Below are positions 1-6,646 of a DNA stretch of 7,820 nt, in pieces (within the stretch, counting starts at the first letter, position 1; every line of letters starts with the position of its first letter). The DNA comes from Thermoproteota archaeon (GTDB taxonomy: Archaea; Thermoproteota; EX4484-205; JAAOZP01), in NCBI GenBank assembly GCA_026414125.1, contig JAOAJQ010000055.1:1-7820 (forward strand), given 5' to 3'. A program made the position numbers and the translations under genes. The notes under the pieces were generated by a model. That model saw only the letters and a program-made list of their open reading frames with translations. It was not told the origin of the DNA and searched no databases.

Positions 1-1
1 G

Positions 2-2002
2 CTTTACCCGGTGAACCCGAACGCTCAGGAAATACTTGGCTACAGGTGTTACGGGAGCATTAAGGATGTTGAAGAAGATGTCGACCTAGCTGTTATCGCG
101 GTTCCTGCTAAGGTTGTTCCCAGCGTTGCTGAAGAATGCGGGAGGAAAGGCGTAAAAGGGTTAATCGTGATATCCGCCGGCTTCAGTGAAACCGGCAGGG
201 AGGGAACGCTTCTCGAAAAAGAGCTTGTAGCTAAATGCAGGGAGGACAGTATGAGGGTGCAAGGCCCGAACTGCCTCGGATTCATAAGCTCCAGAAATGG
301 CATGAACGCTTCCTTCGCCTCAACCATGCCTACGCCGGGAAACATTTCGATCGTTTCCCAAAGCGGGGCTCTTGGAAGCGCAATACTGAACTGGTCGAGG
401 TTTAATGGAATGGGTCTTGCGAACTTCATAAGCGTCGGCAACGAGGCTGACCTCACCACGGCAGACTTTCTCGAAGCGCTAATCGACGAGGAGAACACTG
501 GGGTCGTCGGGATATATGTCGAAGGCGTAAAGAACGGTGAACGGTTCATCGATATTGCCCGGAGGCTCTCAAGGAGGAAACCGGTGGTCGCGTTGAAAGC
601 CGGCACCACCGAGGTGGGTGTTAGGGCAGTCTCATCCCACACGGGTTCGCTGGCAGGATCTGACACTGCTTTCTCCGCCGCCTTCAGGAAGGCAGGGATC
701 CTGAGGGCTAGCACGATGAAGGAGCTGTTCGACCTGCTTTCTGCTTTCGAGAGCCAGCCGCTGCCTAGGGGGAGCGGGGTCATGGTTGTTACGAACGGCG
801 GCGGGCCTGGAATACTTGCCGTGGATGCCTGTGAGAAAATGGGTTTGGATCTGCCTCTTCTGGAGCAGGATCTTAGGGAGAAGCTTAGCAGCCTACTTCC
901 CCCTCATGCAAGTGTTAACAATCCTCTGGATGTGCTTGGGGATGCTGACGAGAAGCGTTACAGGATTGCGCTTGAGGCTGCTTTGAGCAGCAGGAACGTG
1001 CACAGCGTGATCGTCATACTGACGCCGCAGGCGATGACCCCCTCAGAGGAGGTTGCGCGCGTCGTTGTTGAGACAGGAAGAAGGTTTGAGAAGCCTGTGG
1101 CGGCGGTTTTCATGGGGTTCGACAACGAGTCGCCAACTATAAGAATCCTAAGGGGAGGGAAAATACCGAACTACGATTTCCCTGAGCCAGCTGCGTTCGC
1201 GCTTAGAAGAATGTACGACTACAGTCTGATGCTCAGCCAGCCTGAGGAGAAGGTTGCAATCCTATCCGACGTGGATGACGATGCTGTGGCTAAGGTGATA
1301 GCTAGGGTTGAGGCTGATGGCAGGGTTAACCTTTCCTCAGAGGAGACTTTTGAAATAGCTTCTGCATACAGGATCCCTGTTCCAGAGGCTAGGATAGCTA
1401 GGGATGCTGCCGAGGCTCGTGAAATAGCTGAATCCATAGGCTGCCCGGTTGCGGTGAAAATCGTCTCTCCGGATATTCTGCACAAGACGGATATGGGCTG
1501 CGTGATCCTGAACGTTAAAACACCTGAAGAGGCAAGTGTGGCTTACGAGCTGGTAATGAGAAGGGCTAGGACAGTAATGCCCCAAGCGAGAATATTGGGT
1601 GTGCTCATCCAGAAAATGCTTCCCCCCGGTAGGGAAGTTATAGTGGGATCAGTCAGAGACCCGCAGTTCGGCCCTCTGATAATGTTCGGTCTAGGAGGAA
1701 TATACGTCAACTTCCTCAGGGATGTTTCATACAGGCTGGCGCCACTCACTTTCTCAGAAGCTATGGAGATGATTTCTGAGACGAAGGCGTATACTCTGCT
1801 TAAAGGAGTTAGAGGCGAGCCTCCGTCAGATATAGAGTCAGTCGTAAACGTGGTAATGAGGCTTTCCCAGTTAATGTGCCGTTTTAAGAGACTGGTGGAA
1901 ATGGAAATAAACCCCTTGTTCGCCTATGAAGAGGGGAAGGGATGCATGGCAGTAGATATAAGAGGAACGCTTTCCAAGCCTAAAGGTGAGACCGAGACAT
2001 GA
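2..2002 (+). CDS. Acyl-CoA synthetase (ADP-forming), fused alpha-beta form, 5' end outside window
   Basis: This enzyme family (acetate--CoA ligase, ADP-forming; ACD) converts acyl-CoA + ADP + phosphate to free acid + ATP + CoA in the cytoplasm and is a main energy-conserving step in archaeal fermentation. The frame is open to the left edge: the codons before GTG at 11 read L-Y-P, and family members have an in-frame 'YPVNP' there, so the real start lies upstream and roughly 40 residues of the CoA-binding domain are missing. Counting GTG 11 as residue 1, the order is the rest of the CoA-binding Rossmann domain (1-110), the CoA-ligase domains (about 111-410) and a C-terminal ATP-grasp domain (about 440-655). 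H210 in SSHTGSLAGS matches the phosphohistidine; H491 in LHKTDMG matches the second phosphate-relay histidine of the beta part. GREVIVG, FGLGG and EINPLF are ATP-grasp signatures. The stop overlaps the next ATG by 4 bases (ATGA). The acid substrate (acetate, branched-chain or aryl) cannot be told. Confidence 0.95.
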   Translation, partial: LYPVNPNAQEILGYRCYGSIKDVEEDVDLAVIAVPAKVVPSVAEECGRKGVKGLIVISAGFSETGREGTLLEKELVAKCREDSMRVQGPNCLGFISSRNGMNASFASTMPTPGNISIVSQSGALGSAILNWSRFNGMGLANFISVGNEADLTTADFLEALIDEENTGVVGIYVEGVKNGERFIDIARRLSRRKPVVALKAGTTEVGVRAVSSHTGSLAGSDTAFSAAFRKAGILRASTMKELFDLLSAFESQPLPRGSGVMVVTNGGGPGILAVDACEKMGLDLPLLEQDLREKLSSLLPPHASVNNPLDVLGDADEKRYRIALEAALSSRNVHSVIVILTPQAMTPSEEVARVVVETGRRFEKPVAAVFMGFDNESPTIRILRGGKIPNYDFPEPAAFALRRMYDYSLMLSQPEEKVAILSDVDDDAVAKVIARVEADGRVNLSSEETFEIASAYRIPVPEARIARDAAEAREIAESIGCPVAVKIVSPDILHKTDMGCVILNVKTPEEASVAYELVMRRARTVMPQARILGVLIQKMLPPGREVIVGSVRDPQFGPLIMFGLGGIYVNFLRDVSYRLAPLTFSEAMEMISETKAYTLLKGVRGEPPSDIESVVNVVMRLSQLMCRFKRLVEMEINPLFAYEEGKGCMAVDIRGTLSKPKGETET

Positions 2003-3069
2003 GGAGGCAAGCAGTATACGTGGCTTCGCCAAGCAGGCTGGCGGGGAAAAGCATGCTAATCGTCTCCCTAGCGCAGCTGGCTATTGAGAAAGGGATGCGA
2101 GTAGGCTATTTCAAGCCGATCAGCGGAGCCTGCGTGCCAAACCCTAGGGGCGAGCTTGTAGACGAGGATGCTGAAACCATGAGGGAAATCCTTGGACTGA
2201 AGACAAGCCTAGAGGTCTGCCCCTTCAGGATATGTGGGGGAAGCTTCCTAGAATACTTCTGGGGTGAAGACCCTTCGCGTTTTAGAGATAGTATTGTAGA
2301 GTCTTACAAGGAGGCCTCTGTTGAAAAGGATTTAATGCTGATCGAAGGAGCTCAAACGCTTTCAACAGGCTCCTTCCTAGGGTGTCAGGTTCCGAGGCTG
2401 GCCTCATTTTTCAACGCGGAGCTCCTCCTAGTTTTAAAATACGAGAATGATTTCGTTGTCGACGAGGCGCTTCAAGCAAGGGACTATTGCGAACGCTGGG
2501 GAGTCAGGGTGACAGGAATCGTTCTCAACCGTGTTGAAGAAGGCAGGTTCAAGTTTGCAAGGGAGATTGTGAAACCCATGCTTGAAAAAGAAGGGTTGAG
2601 AATAATGGGGATCCTGCCTGAGAACAGGGTGCTCAGCTCCCTCACAGTTAGAGAGGTTTACGAGTCCATAGGCGGAGACCTCATCGCTGGGAAAGGAGGG
2701 CTTGAAAACCCGGTTGAAACCTTTCTAATAGGGGCTATGACTCCTGAAAGCGCCATACAGTACTTCAGAAGAGTTAGGAACGAGCTTATAATAACCGGTG
2801 GCGATAGGACCGACATAGTGCTGGCGGCGCTTGAAGCAGGAGCCTCAGGCATAATCCTGACTGGAAACCTGCGTCCAAGCGTTAAAGTACTGCCTAGAGC
2901 GGATGAGCTTAAGATCCCGATGATAGTCGTGCCTCAAGATACTTACACCACCCTACAGCTTGTTCAGAAGATAGTTGGGAAAATAAGGCCCAGAGACAAG
3001 ACGCGAATAGACGTAGCTAAGAAGCTGGTTCAGGAGAACGTGGACTGGGAGACAATCCTGCACGTTTAA
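1999..3069 (+). CDS. BioD-like and DRTGG-domain protein (phosphotransacetylase N-terminal-like, no Pta catalytic domain)
   Basis: The protein has 356 residues. Residues 1-205 resemble a BioD-like P-loop NTPase: VYVASPSRLAGKS carries a degenerate Walker A in which G16-K17-S18 is kept but the first glycine is replaced by S10, and LIEGAQT (114-120) matches the 'VEGAGG' element of the fold. Residues about 215-325 form a DRTGG domain with the hallmark GGDRTDI (268-274). This architecture is the regulatory N-terminal half of long bacterial phosphotransacetylases; the catalytic acetyltransferase domain is absent. Its biochemical activity is not established in archaea. The ATG sits in the stop of the acyl-CoA synthetase gene (ATGA), with a weak GGTGA at 1984-1988, so the two are probably translationally coupled. 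I infer a regulatory or partner role for the synthetase, perhaps by sensing nucleotide or acyl-CoA. It is unlikely to be a dethiobiotin synthetase, because of the DRTGG domain and the neighbours. Confidence 0.88.
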   Translation: MRRQAVYVASPSRLAGKSMLIVSLAQLAIEKGMRVGYFKPISGACVPNPRGELVDEDAETMREILGLKTSLEVCPFRICGGSFLEYFWGEDPSRFRDSIVESYKEASVEKDLMLIEGAQTLSTGSFLGCQVPRLASFFNAELLLVLKYENDFVVDEALQARDYCERWGVRVTGIVLNRVEEGRFKFAREIVKPMLEKEGLRIMGILPENRVLSSLTVREVYESIGGDLIAGKGGLENPVETFLIGAMTPESAIQYFRRVRNELIITGGDRTDIVLAALEAGASGIILTGNLRPSVKVLPRADELKIPMIVVPQDTYTTLQLVQKIVGKIRPRDKTRIDVAKKLVQENVDWETILHV

Positions 3070-3126
3070 TCCACTAATAGTCTTAGTGTAGCCTAGCTCA
3101 AGAGCTCAACCAAAAAATTTTTCTTC
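3070..3126 (+). promoter_or_regulatory. Short spacer with two inverted repeats and an A6T5 tract before the ferredoxin-AOR pair
   Basis: This 57-base gap separates the two gene pairs. CACTAA (3072-3077) is matched by TTAGTG (3083-3088) around a 5-base loop. AGCTC (3095-3099) is matched by GAGCT (3102-3106) with a 2-base centre. A symmetric A6T5 run follows at 3112-3122. The repeats could be a weak terminator ending in the T run, an operator, or an A/T promoter element for the downstream pair. No canonical TATA box lies about 26 bases upstream of the GTG at 3127, so the promoter assignment is tentative and read-through from the first pair is possible. Confidence 0.35.
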
Positions 3127-3681
3127 GTGAAAAGATTATTGGAATCGTTGGCTAGGGGAGAACGCGTTTGGATCAGGAGGAACTATGAAGACTGCAGCGG
3201 CTGCAGAAGATGTGAAATCGCTTGCTCCATCCACCATGAGGGCAGGATCTGGCCGGAGGCCTCTAGGATAAGGGTTTTCATGCTTATCCCGGGGGTTGAA
3301 ATCCCGCATCTCTGCTTCCAGTGCGAGGACTATCCCTGCGTCGAAACATGTCCAGCAGGAGCACTTTCGGTTAACAGTCGAACCGGCGCGGTTGAAGTCG
3401 ACGCCTTTAAATGCATCGGGTGCAGCCTATGCGTTAACGCCTGCCCCGGGAGGGTTCCCCATCTACATCCCGAGGGGAACAATATTGTGATCTGCAATCT
3501 TTGCGACGGCGAGCCAGCTTGCGTTAAAGAATGCGTAAAGGGCAAATGGGGTGCTCTTGAGCTAGTTCCCGCGGGCAGCGCGGCTTCACGCAGGACTCTA
3601 GCAAAGACGCCTGAGGAGCTTACTCGCGAGACAGCTTTGAAAATCCTGGGGGAGGAGGTTGTGAAGGAGGCTTTTGGCTGA
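3127..3681 (+). CDS. Polyferredoxin subunit with four [4Fe-4S] motifs, partner of the AOR-family enzyme
   Basis: This 184-residue protein carries exactly 16 cysteines in four groups: C23-C26-C29-C33, C63-C66-C71-C75, C96-C99-C102-C106 and C123-C126-C132-C136. This is the pattern of the HycB/DmsB-type electron-transfer subunits and of AorA in bacterial aldehyde oxidoreductase complexes. It should carry electrons between the pterin enzyme encoded next and an external acceptor. It has no signal peptide or membrane segment, so a cytoplasmic location is expected. The C-terminal 40 residues (after about 145) lack cysteine and look like an alpha-helical tail. The stop TGA shares a base with the ATG of the AOR gene (TGATG), a strong sign of coupled expression in equal amounts. 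The start is uncertain: GTG 3127 has no Shine-Dalgarno sequence, and in-frame TTG codons at 3139 and 3148 would keep every cysteine. Confidence 0.9.
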   Translation: MKRLLESLARGERVWIRRNYEDCSGCRRCEIACSIHHEGRIWPEASRIRVFMLIPGVEIPHLCFQCEDYPCVETCPAGALSVNSRTGAVEVDAFKCIGCSLCVNACPGRVPHLHPEGNNIVICNLCDGEPACVKECVKGKWGALELVPAGSAASRRTLAKTPEELTRETALKILGEEVVKEAFG

Positions 3682-5555
3682 TGAAGGGGTACACTGGTAA
3701 ACTTTTAGACGTGGATCTTTCCAGCGAAAGCATAAGAGAGGCCAGGGTTCCGGAGGAGGATTTAAAGAACTATGTCGGTGGAAGAGGCTTAGCGGCGAAG
3801 ATGGCTTGGGACAGGCTCGGCGCTAAATGGGAGAACGTTGACCCTCTCGGCCCCGAGAACGTTCTGCTAGTATTAACAGGACCGTTGACAGGCTACTATC
3901 CTGGGACTAAGGTCTGTGTCTCAGGCAAGTCTCCGCAGAGCAACGGTCTAGTAGGCTCAACGGTTGCAGGAGAGTTCGGAGTGGACTTGAAGTGCGCCGG
4001 CTACGACGGCATAGCGATAACCGGACGGGCGGAGAAGCCATGCTACCTCTTCATATGCGACAACCATGTTGAGATAAAGGATGCTTCACCAGTCTGGGGT
4101 GCTGCCGCGAGGGAAACCCTGCGGTTCCTCATTGGAGAATCTAGGAAGAATGTTGCTGGAATTAGGCCGCGCTACGGCGAGGCGAAGGAGCCCTCAATCC
4201 TTTACATTGGGCCGGCTGGGGAGAACAGGAGCAGGGTTGCAGCAGTAATGTCAAAGTATTCGCATGCAGCCGGCTACGGGGGCTACGGTGGCGTAATGGG
4301 CTCGAAGAACCTTAAAGCGATAGTTGCAAAGGGCTTCGGCCCACTGCCGGATGTTCACGACAACGAGAAGATGCTACGCCTAGCCCGCAGGTTTGCTGAA
4401 GACTGTTTGGAGAACGTCTGGTTCAGGCGCTGGGGAACCGGGGGCGGCGGCTACTCGTTCGGCGCTGAAACAAGCTCAGAGCCTGTTAGAAACTGGCAGA
4501 CGGAGTGGCACAACAGGAGAAGCTATAGGAGGGAGGAGTTCGATAAGCACTGGGTTAAGAAGAACTGGGGCGACTTCGGTTGCGCGATGACCTGTCTCAA
4601 GCTGGCAGTGCTTAGAAAAGGCAGGTATAGGGGAGCGGTTTGTGACAACCCGGATTACGAGCTTGAAGCATACGTTGGGACAAACCTAGGAATATTCAAT
4701 CCTGAGCATAATATTTATGTTTCCTACGTTATTAACGAGCTTGGTCTGTGCGGAATACAGGGCGGCGCGGTCCTAGGCTTCGCAGCCGAGCTCTACCAGA
4801 GGAAAATACTTTCGAAGAGAGACCTGGATGGGATAGAGCTTAAATGGGGTGACCCGAAGGCCTTTGCAACCCTCGCTGAGAAAACGGCTTTCAGACAGGG
4901 CGTCGGCGATATTCTGGCTGAAGGGGTTTATCGGGCGGCTGTGAAGCTTAGCGAGAGGAAGGGCGTGAACCTGCTTAACTACGCTGTTCAGGAGAAGGGA
5001 ATGGCAATAGGGGCACACGGCGTCAGAAGCGGGAAAGACTTTATTTCAAGCAGCATCGCGTACGCCTGCTCCGTTCAAGCGGGAGACCATACTTCGCCAG
5101 CATCACCCATTCGCAGAGGCGACAGGGGGGAACTCTCCTCCATACTGCCCGACAGCGGAGTATACTGCATGTTCGCAGCCTTCGGCCCCACAGACAGGGA
5201 GATTCTTGAGTTCTACGAGGCCATAACAGGCTGGAGAATGACGCTCAGAGAATGGTACGGGGAGAAAGCGTTAAGGATACTTCAGCTTCAAAGAGCAATG
5301 CTTCTCCTAGGCGGCCCAGATGTTAGATGGAGGCCCAGGGTTGACGACGATAATCCGCCGAGGTTCTGGGAGCCGTTACCATCTGGGCCGTTCAAGGGCA
5401 GGATGCTCAGGAGGAAAAGGTTTGAGAAGGAGAGGCTTGAATACTTTAAGGCTGTCGGCTGGGATGAAAACGGAGTGCCAACGCCGAAAACCCTGCGGAG
5501 ACTCGGATTGACAAATGTGGAGGCTAAGCTCAGGGAAGCAGGTCTGCTAACCTAA
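3681..5555 (+). CDS. AOR-family tungsten/molybdenum-pterin oxidoreductase (aldehyde ferredoxin oxidoreductase-like)
   Basis: The 624 residues cover the usual length of the family (about 600-650), from the N-terminal KGYTGKLLDVDL and GGRGLAAK motifs to the C-terminal GWDENGVPTP element. Family members bind a bis-pterin tungsten (or molybdenum) site and one [4Fe-4S] cluster and oxidise aldehydes to acids or catalyse related redox steps. PDYE (E327) and GAHGVRSG (H446) align by motif with the Glu and His near the metal in Pyrococcus furiosus AOR. The first pterin loop is NELGLC (352-357); the second, DSGVYC (491-496), departs from the usual DxxGLC form. The cluster motif is unusual: the normal CxxCxxxC reads D298-F-G-C301-A-M-T-C305, so aspartate replaces the first cysteine, while the distal C496 is kept. 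GGAGG at 3666-3670 lies 10 bases before the ATG, which overlaps the ferredoxin stop by one base. The pair resembles AorAB or BamBC-type complexes; the substrate is unknown. Confidence 0.93.
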   Translation: MKGYTGKLLDVDLSSESIREARVPEEDLKNYVGGRGLAAKMAWDRLGAKWENVDPLGPENVLLVLTGPLTGYYPGTKVCVSGKSPQSNGLVGSTVAGEFGVDLKCAGYDGIAITGRAEKPCYLFICDNHVEIKDASPVWGAAARETLRFLIGESRKNVAGIRPRYGEAKEPSILYIGPAGENRSRVAAVMSKYSHAAGYGGYGGVMGSKNLKAIVAKGFGPLPDVHDNEKMLRLARRFAEDCLENVWFRRWGTGGGGYSFGAETSSEPVRNWQTEWHNRRSYRREEFDKHWVKKNWGDFGCAMTCLKLAVLRKGRYRGAVCDNPDYELEAYVGTNLGIFNPEHNIYVSYVINELGLCGIQGGAVLGFAAELYQRKILSKRDLDGIELKWGDPKAFATLAEKTAFRQGVGDILAEGVYRAAVKLSERKGVNLLNYAVQEKGMAIGAHGVRSGKDFISSSIAYACSVQAGDHTSPASPIRRGDRGELSSILPDSGVYCMFAAFGPTDREILEFYEAITGWRMTLREWYGEKALRILQLQRAMLLLGGPDVRWRPRVDDDNPPRFWEPLPSGPFKGRMLRRKRFEKERLEYFKAVGWDENGVPTPKTLRRLGLTNVEAKLREAGLLT

Positions 5556-5594
5556 AGGTTGAATACGTGATTGTTATAGGTAAACCGGTTCGCC

Positions 5595-6233
5595 TCATTC
5601 CTTATCCTGTATCTTGTGTAGTTCAGACATTAATATCCTGTTTTCCCTCTCATACAGCTCGTAAGCCTTTTGAATCACTGAAAAAGCCTCGTGAATATCC
5701 TTAGCTAGGAAAAGCAGTTCCACATCCTTAGGATCGATCAATTTTTGTTTAAGGGGCCATTTCCTGATCCATTTGACGAAGTCGAACCACATTCTCCCAA
5801 GCAGGATAATGGGAATATTGGAGATATGCTTAACCTGAAGGAGCTGCCACGTATAGGCAAACTCGAGGAGCGTCCCCACTCCTCCCGGAGCCACTACCAC
5901 CACATTAGAATGCCTTATGAAGCCGTCGAGGCGTGTTGAGAAGTGTTTAAACTCTTTCTTTATATCAAGATGACTGGATTCTTTCTCCTTGAAAGGAAGC
6001 CTTATTCTTAAACCTATTGATTTAGCGTTTCTACCCCTTCGGCCAACGTAATGGCCTTTGCTAGCCGCATCCATAAGACCCGGGCCACCTCCTGTGACAA
6101 TACTCATTCCCGCTCCGGAAATCATTGCAGCCAAATCGTGGATTTCCCTGTAGATTGCACTGCCTTCACGAATCCTTGCTGAGCCAAAAATTGCAACAGT
6201 GAATCCTTTTCGCCCAGTTTTCTTGTTCTTCAA
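5595..6233 (-). CDS. LOG-family (TIGR00730-type) Rossmann-fold protein
   Basis: This 212-residue protein shows the two family signatures: GGGPGLMDAA (48-57) and PGGVGTLLEF (116-125), the latter being the PGGxGTxxE motif with E124 at the catalytic position. R101 lies just upstream, as expected for the substrate-binding arginine. LOG proteins cleave the N-glycosidic bond of nucleoside 5'-monophosphates, releasing base and ribose 5-phosphate; they are often misnamed lysine decarboxylases. The archaeal substrate is not known. The start is TTG at 6233: a stop (TAA) lies in frame nine bases upstream, no earlier start is possible, and the ATG at 6240 is in another frame. The protein enters the beta-strand FTVAIFGSAR after about 10 residues, which fits this start. 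The gene converges on the AOR gene with a 39-base gap and follows the ATPase remnant by 28 bases, but appears to have its own promoter. Confidence 0.9.
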   Translation of the reverse strand: MKNKKTGRKGFTVAIFGSARIREGSAIYREIHDLAAMISGAGMSIVTGGGPGLMDAASKGHYVGRRGRNAKSIGLRIRLPFKEKESSHLDIKKEFKHFSTRLDGFIRHSNVVVVAPGGVGTLLEFAYTWQLLQVKHISNIPIILLGRMWFDFVKWIRKWPLKQKLIDPKDVELLFLAKDIHEAFSVIQKAYELYERENRILMSELHKIQDKE

Positions 6234-6243
6234 CCCACATTAA

Positions 6244-6247
6244 CCTC
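6244..6247 (-). promoter_or_regulatory. Shine-Dalgarno site supporting the TTG start of the LOG-family gene
   Basis: On the minus strand the sequence reads GAGG, 10 bases before the TTG at 6233. It supports a TTG start where no in-frame ATG or GTG exists upstream. Confidence 0.5.
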
Positions 6248-6261
6248 GTGGCTCAAGCGCT

Positions 6262-6612
6262 TTAAGCATTACCGGGCTTAAAAATATTAGTCGGCTTTTC
6301 CCACCTGACTCTGGCGAGTTTTCTAAGCTCGTCAGCAATAAACACGCCTATCACAGCAGCGTCAACCACCTTCCCAATAGCAAGAGAAATCAGTATCGCT
6401 GCAACCAAAACCATTATCAGAGGGCTCCTCAACTGGTTGAGAACAAGAGTCAGAACACTAGTCCTCTCCTCCTCTTCCAGCTCATTCAGCCCATACTCCC
6501 TAAGCCTCCTCTCAGCCTCACGAGTACTCAAACCCCTAACACTAGTCTTCAGCCTCTCAAACACTTCATGCAGCTCAAGAGCGTGAAAAACATCCTCCTT
6601 CCCGCTAGACAT
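6262..6612 (-). pseudogene. Internally deleted P-type cation-transporting ATPase remnant (116 codons)
   Basis: Residues 8-75 form a recognisable cation-ATPase N-terminal domain, including LSTREAERRLREYGLNELE, followed by the start of the first transmembrane hairpin (LRSPLIMVLVAAILISLAIG, 61-80) and KVVDAAVIGV. A complete pump would go on with further membrane segments, the actuator domain, the DKTG phosphorylation site and the nucleotide-binding domain, for about 850-900 residues in all. Instead the frame passes at about residue 90 (near 6340) into FIADELRKLARVRW, which resembles the cytoplasmic C-terminal end of these pumps, and stops at TAA. The simplest reading is a single in-frame deletion of about 750-800 codons. 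The ATG has no Shine-Dalgarno sequence but sits about 30 bases from a TATA box, so a leaderless transcript could still be made. It cannot be an active pump. The C-terminal match is from pattern memory, so the exact junction is inferred. Confidence 0.72.
6278..6289 (-). promoter_or_regulatory. TATA-like box for the LOG-family gene
   Basis: On the minus strand this reads TAATATTTTTAA. Initiation about 26 bases downstream of its centre would fall near 6257, giving a leader of about 24 bases that contains the GAGG site. The box lies inside the last codons of the ATPase remnant, so the LOG gene could be transcribed separately from it. Confidence 0.4.
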
Positions 6613-6638
6613 TTTCCGGTCGAGCGGTAGAACAAGTG

Positions 6639-6646
6639 TTAATAAA
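6639..6646 (-). promoter_or_regulatory. TATA box of the ATPase remnant, fitting a leaderless start
   Basis: On the minus strand this reads TTTATTAA, a good archaeal TATA box. Its centre is about 30 bases from the ATG at 6612, so transcription should begin within a few bases of the start codon. No Shine-Dalgarno sequence precedes that ATG, which agrees with a leaderless message. Confidence 0.5.

Noticed and set aside
49..783. 244-codon minus-strand frame inside the acyl-CoA synthetase gene
   Set aside because: It lies opposite a clearly conserved coding sequence and its translation has no recognisable motif. It is an antisense shadow of the codon pattern.
5583..5590. AACCGGTT palindrome in the convergent gap as a terminator
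   Set aside because: It has no loop and no T run on either side, so it does not resemble an archaeal or hairpin terminator.
6231..6240. ATG at 6240 (minus strand) as start of the LOG-family protein
   Set aside because: It is out of frame by 7 bases with the conserved Rossmann sequence. TTG at 6233 is the only start codon ahead of the conserved region.
6255..6262. AAGCGCTT palindrome between the ATPase remnant and the LOG-family gene
   Set aside because: An 8-base palindrome is short enough to arise by chance. The surrounding extension is interrupted by mismatches, and no second copy was seen near other promoters.
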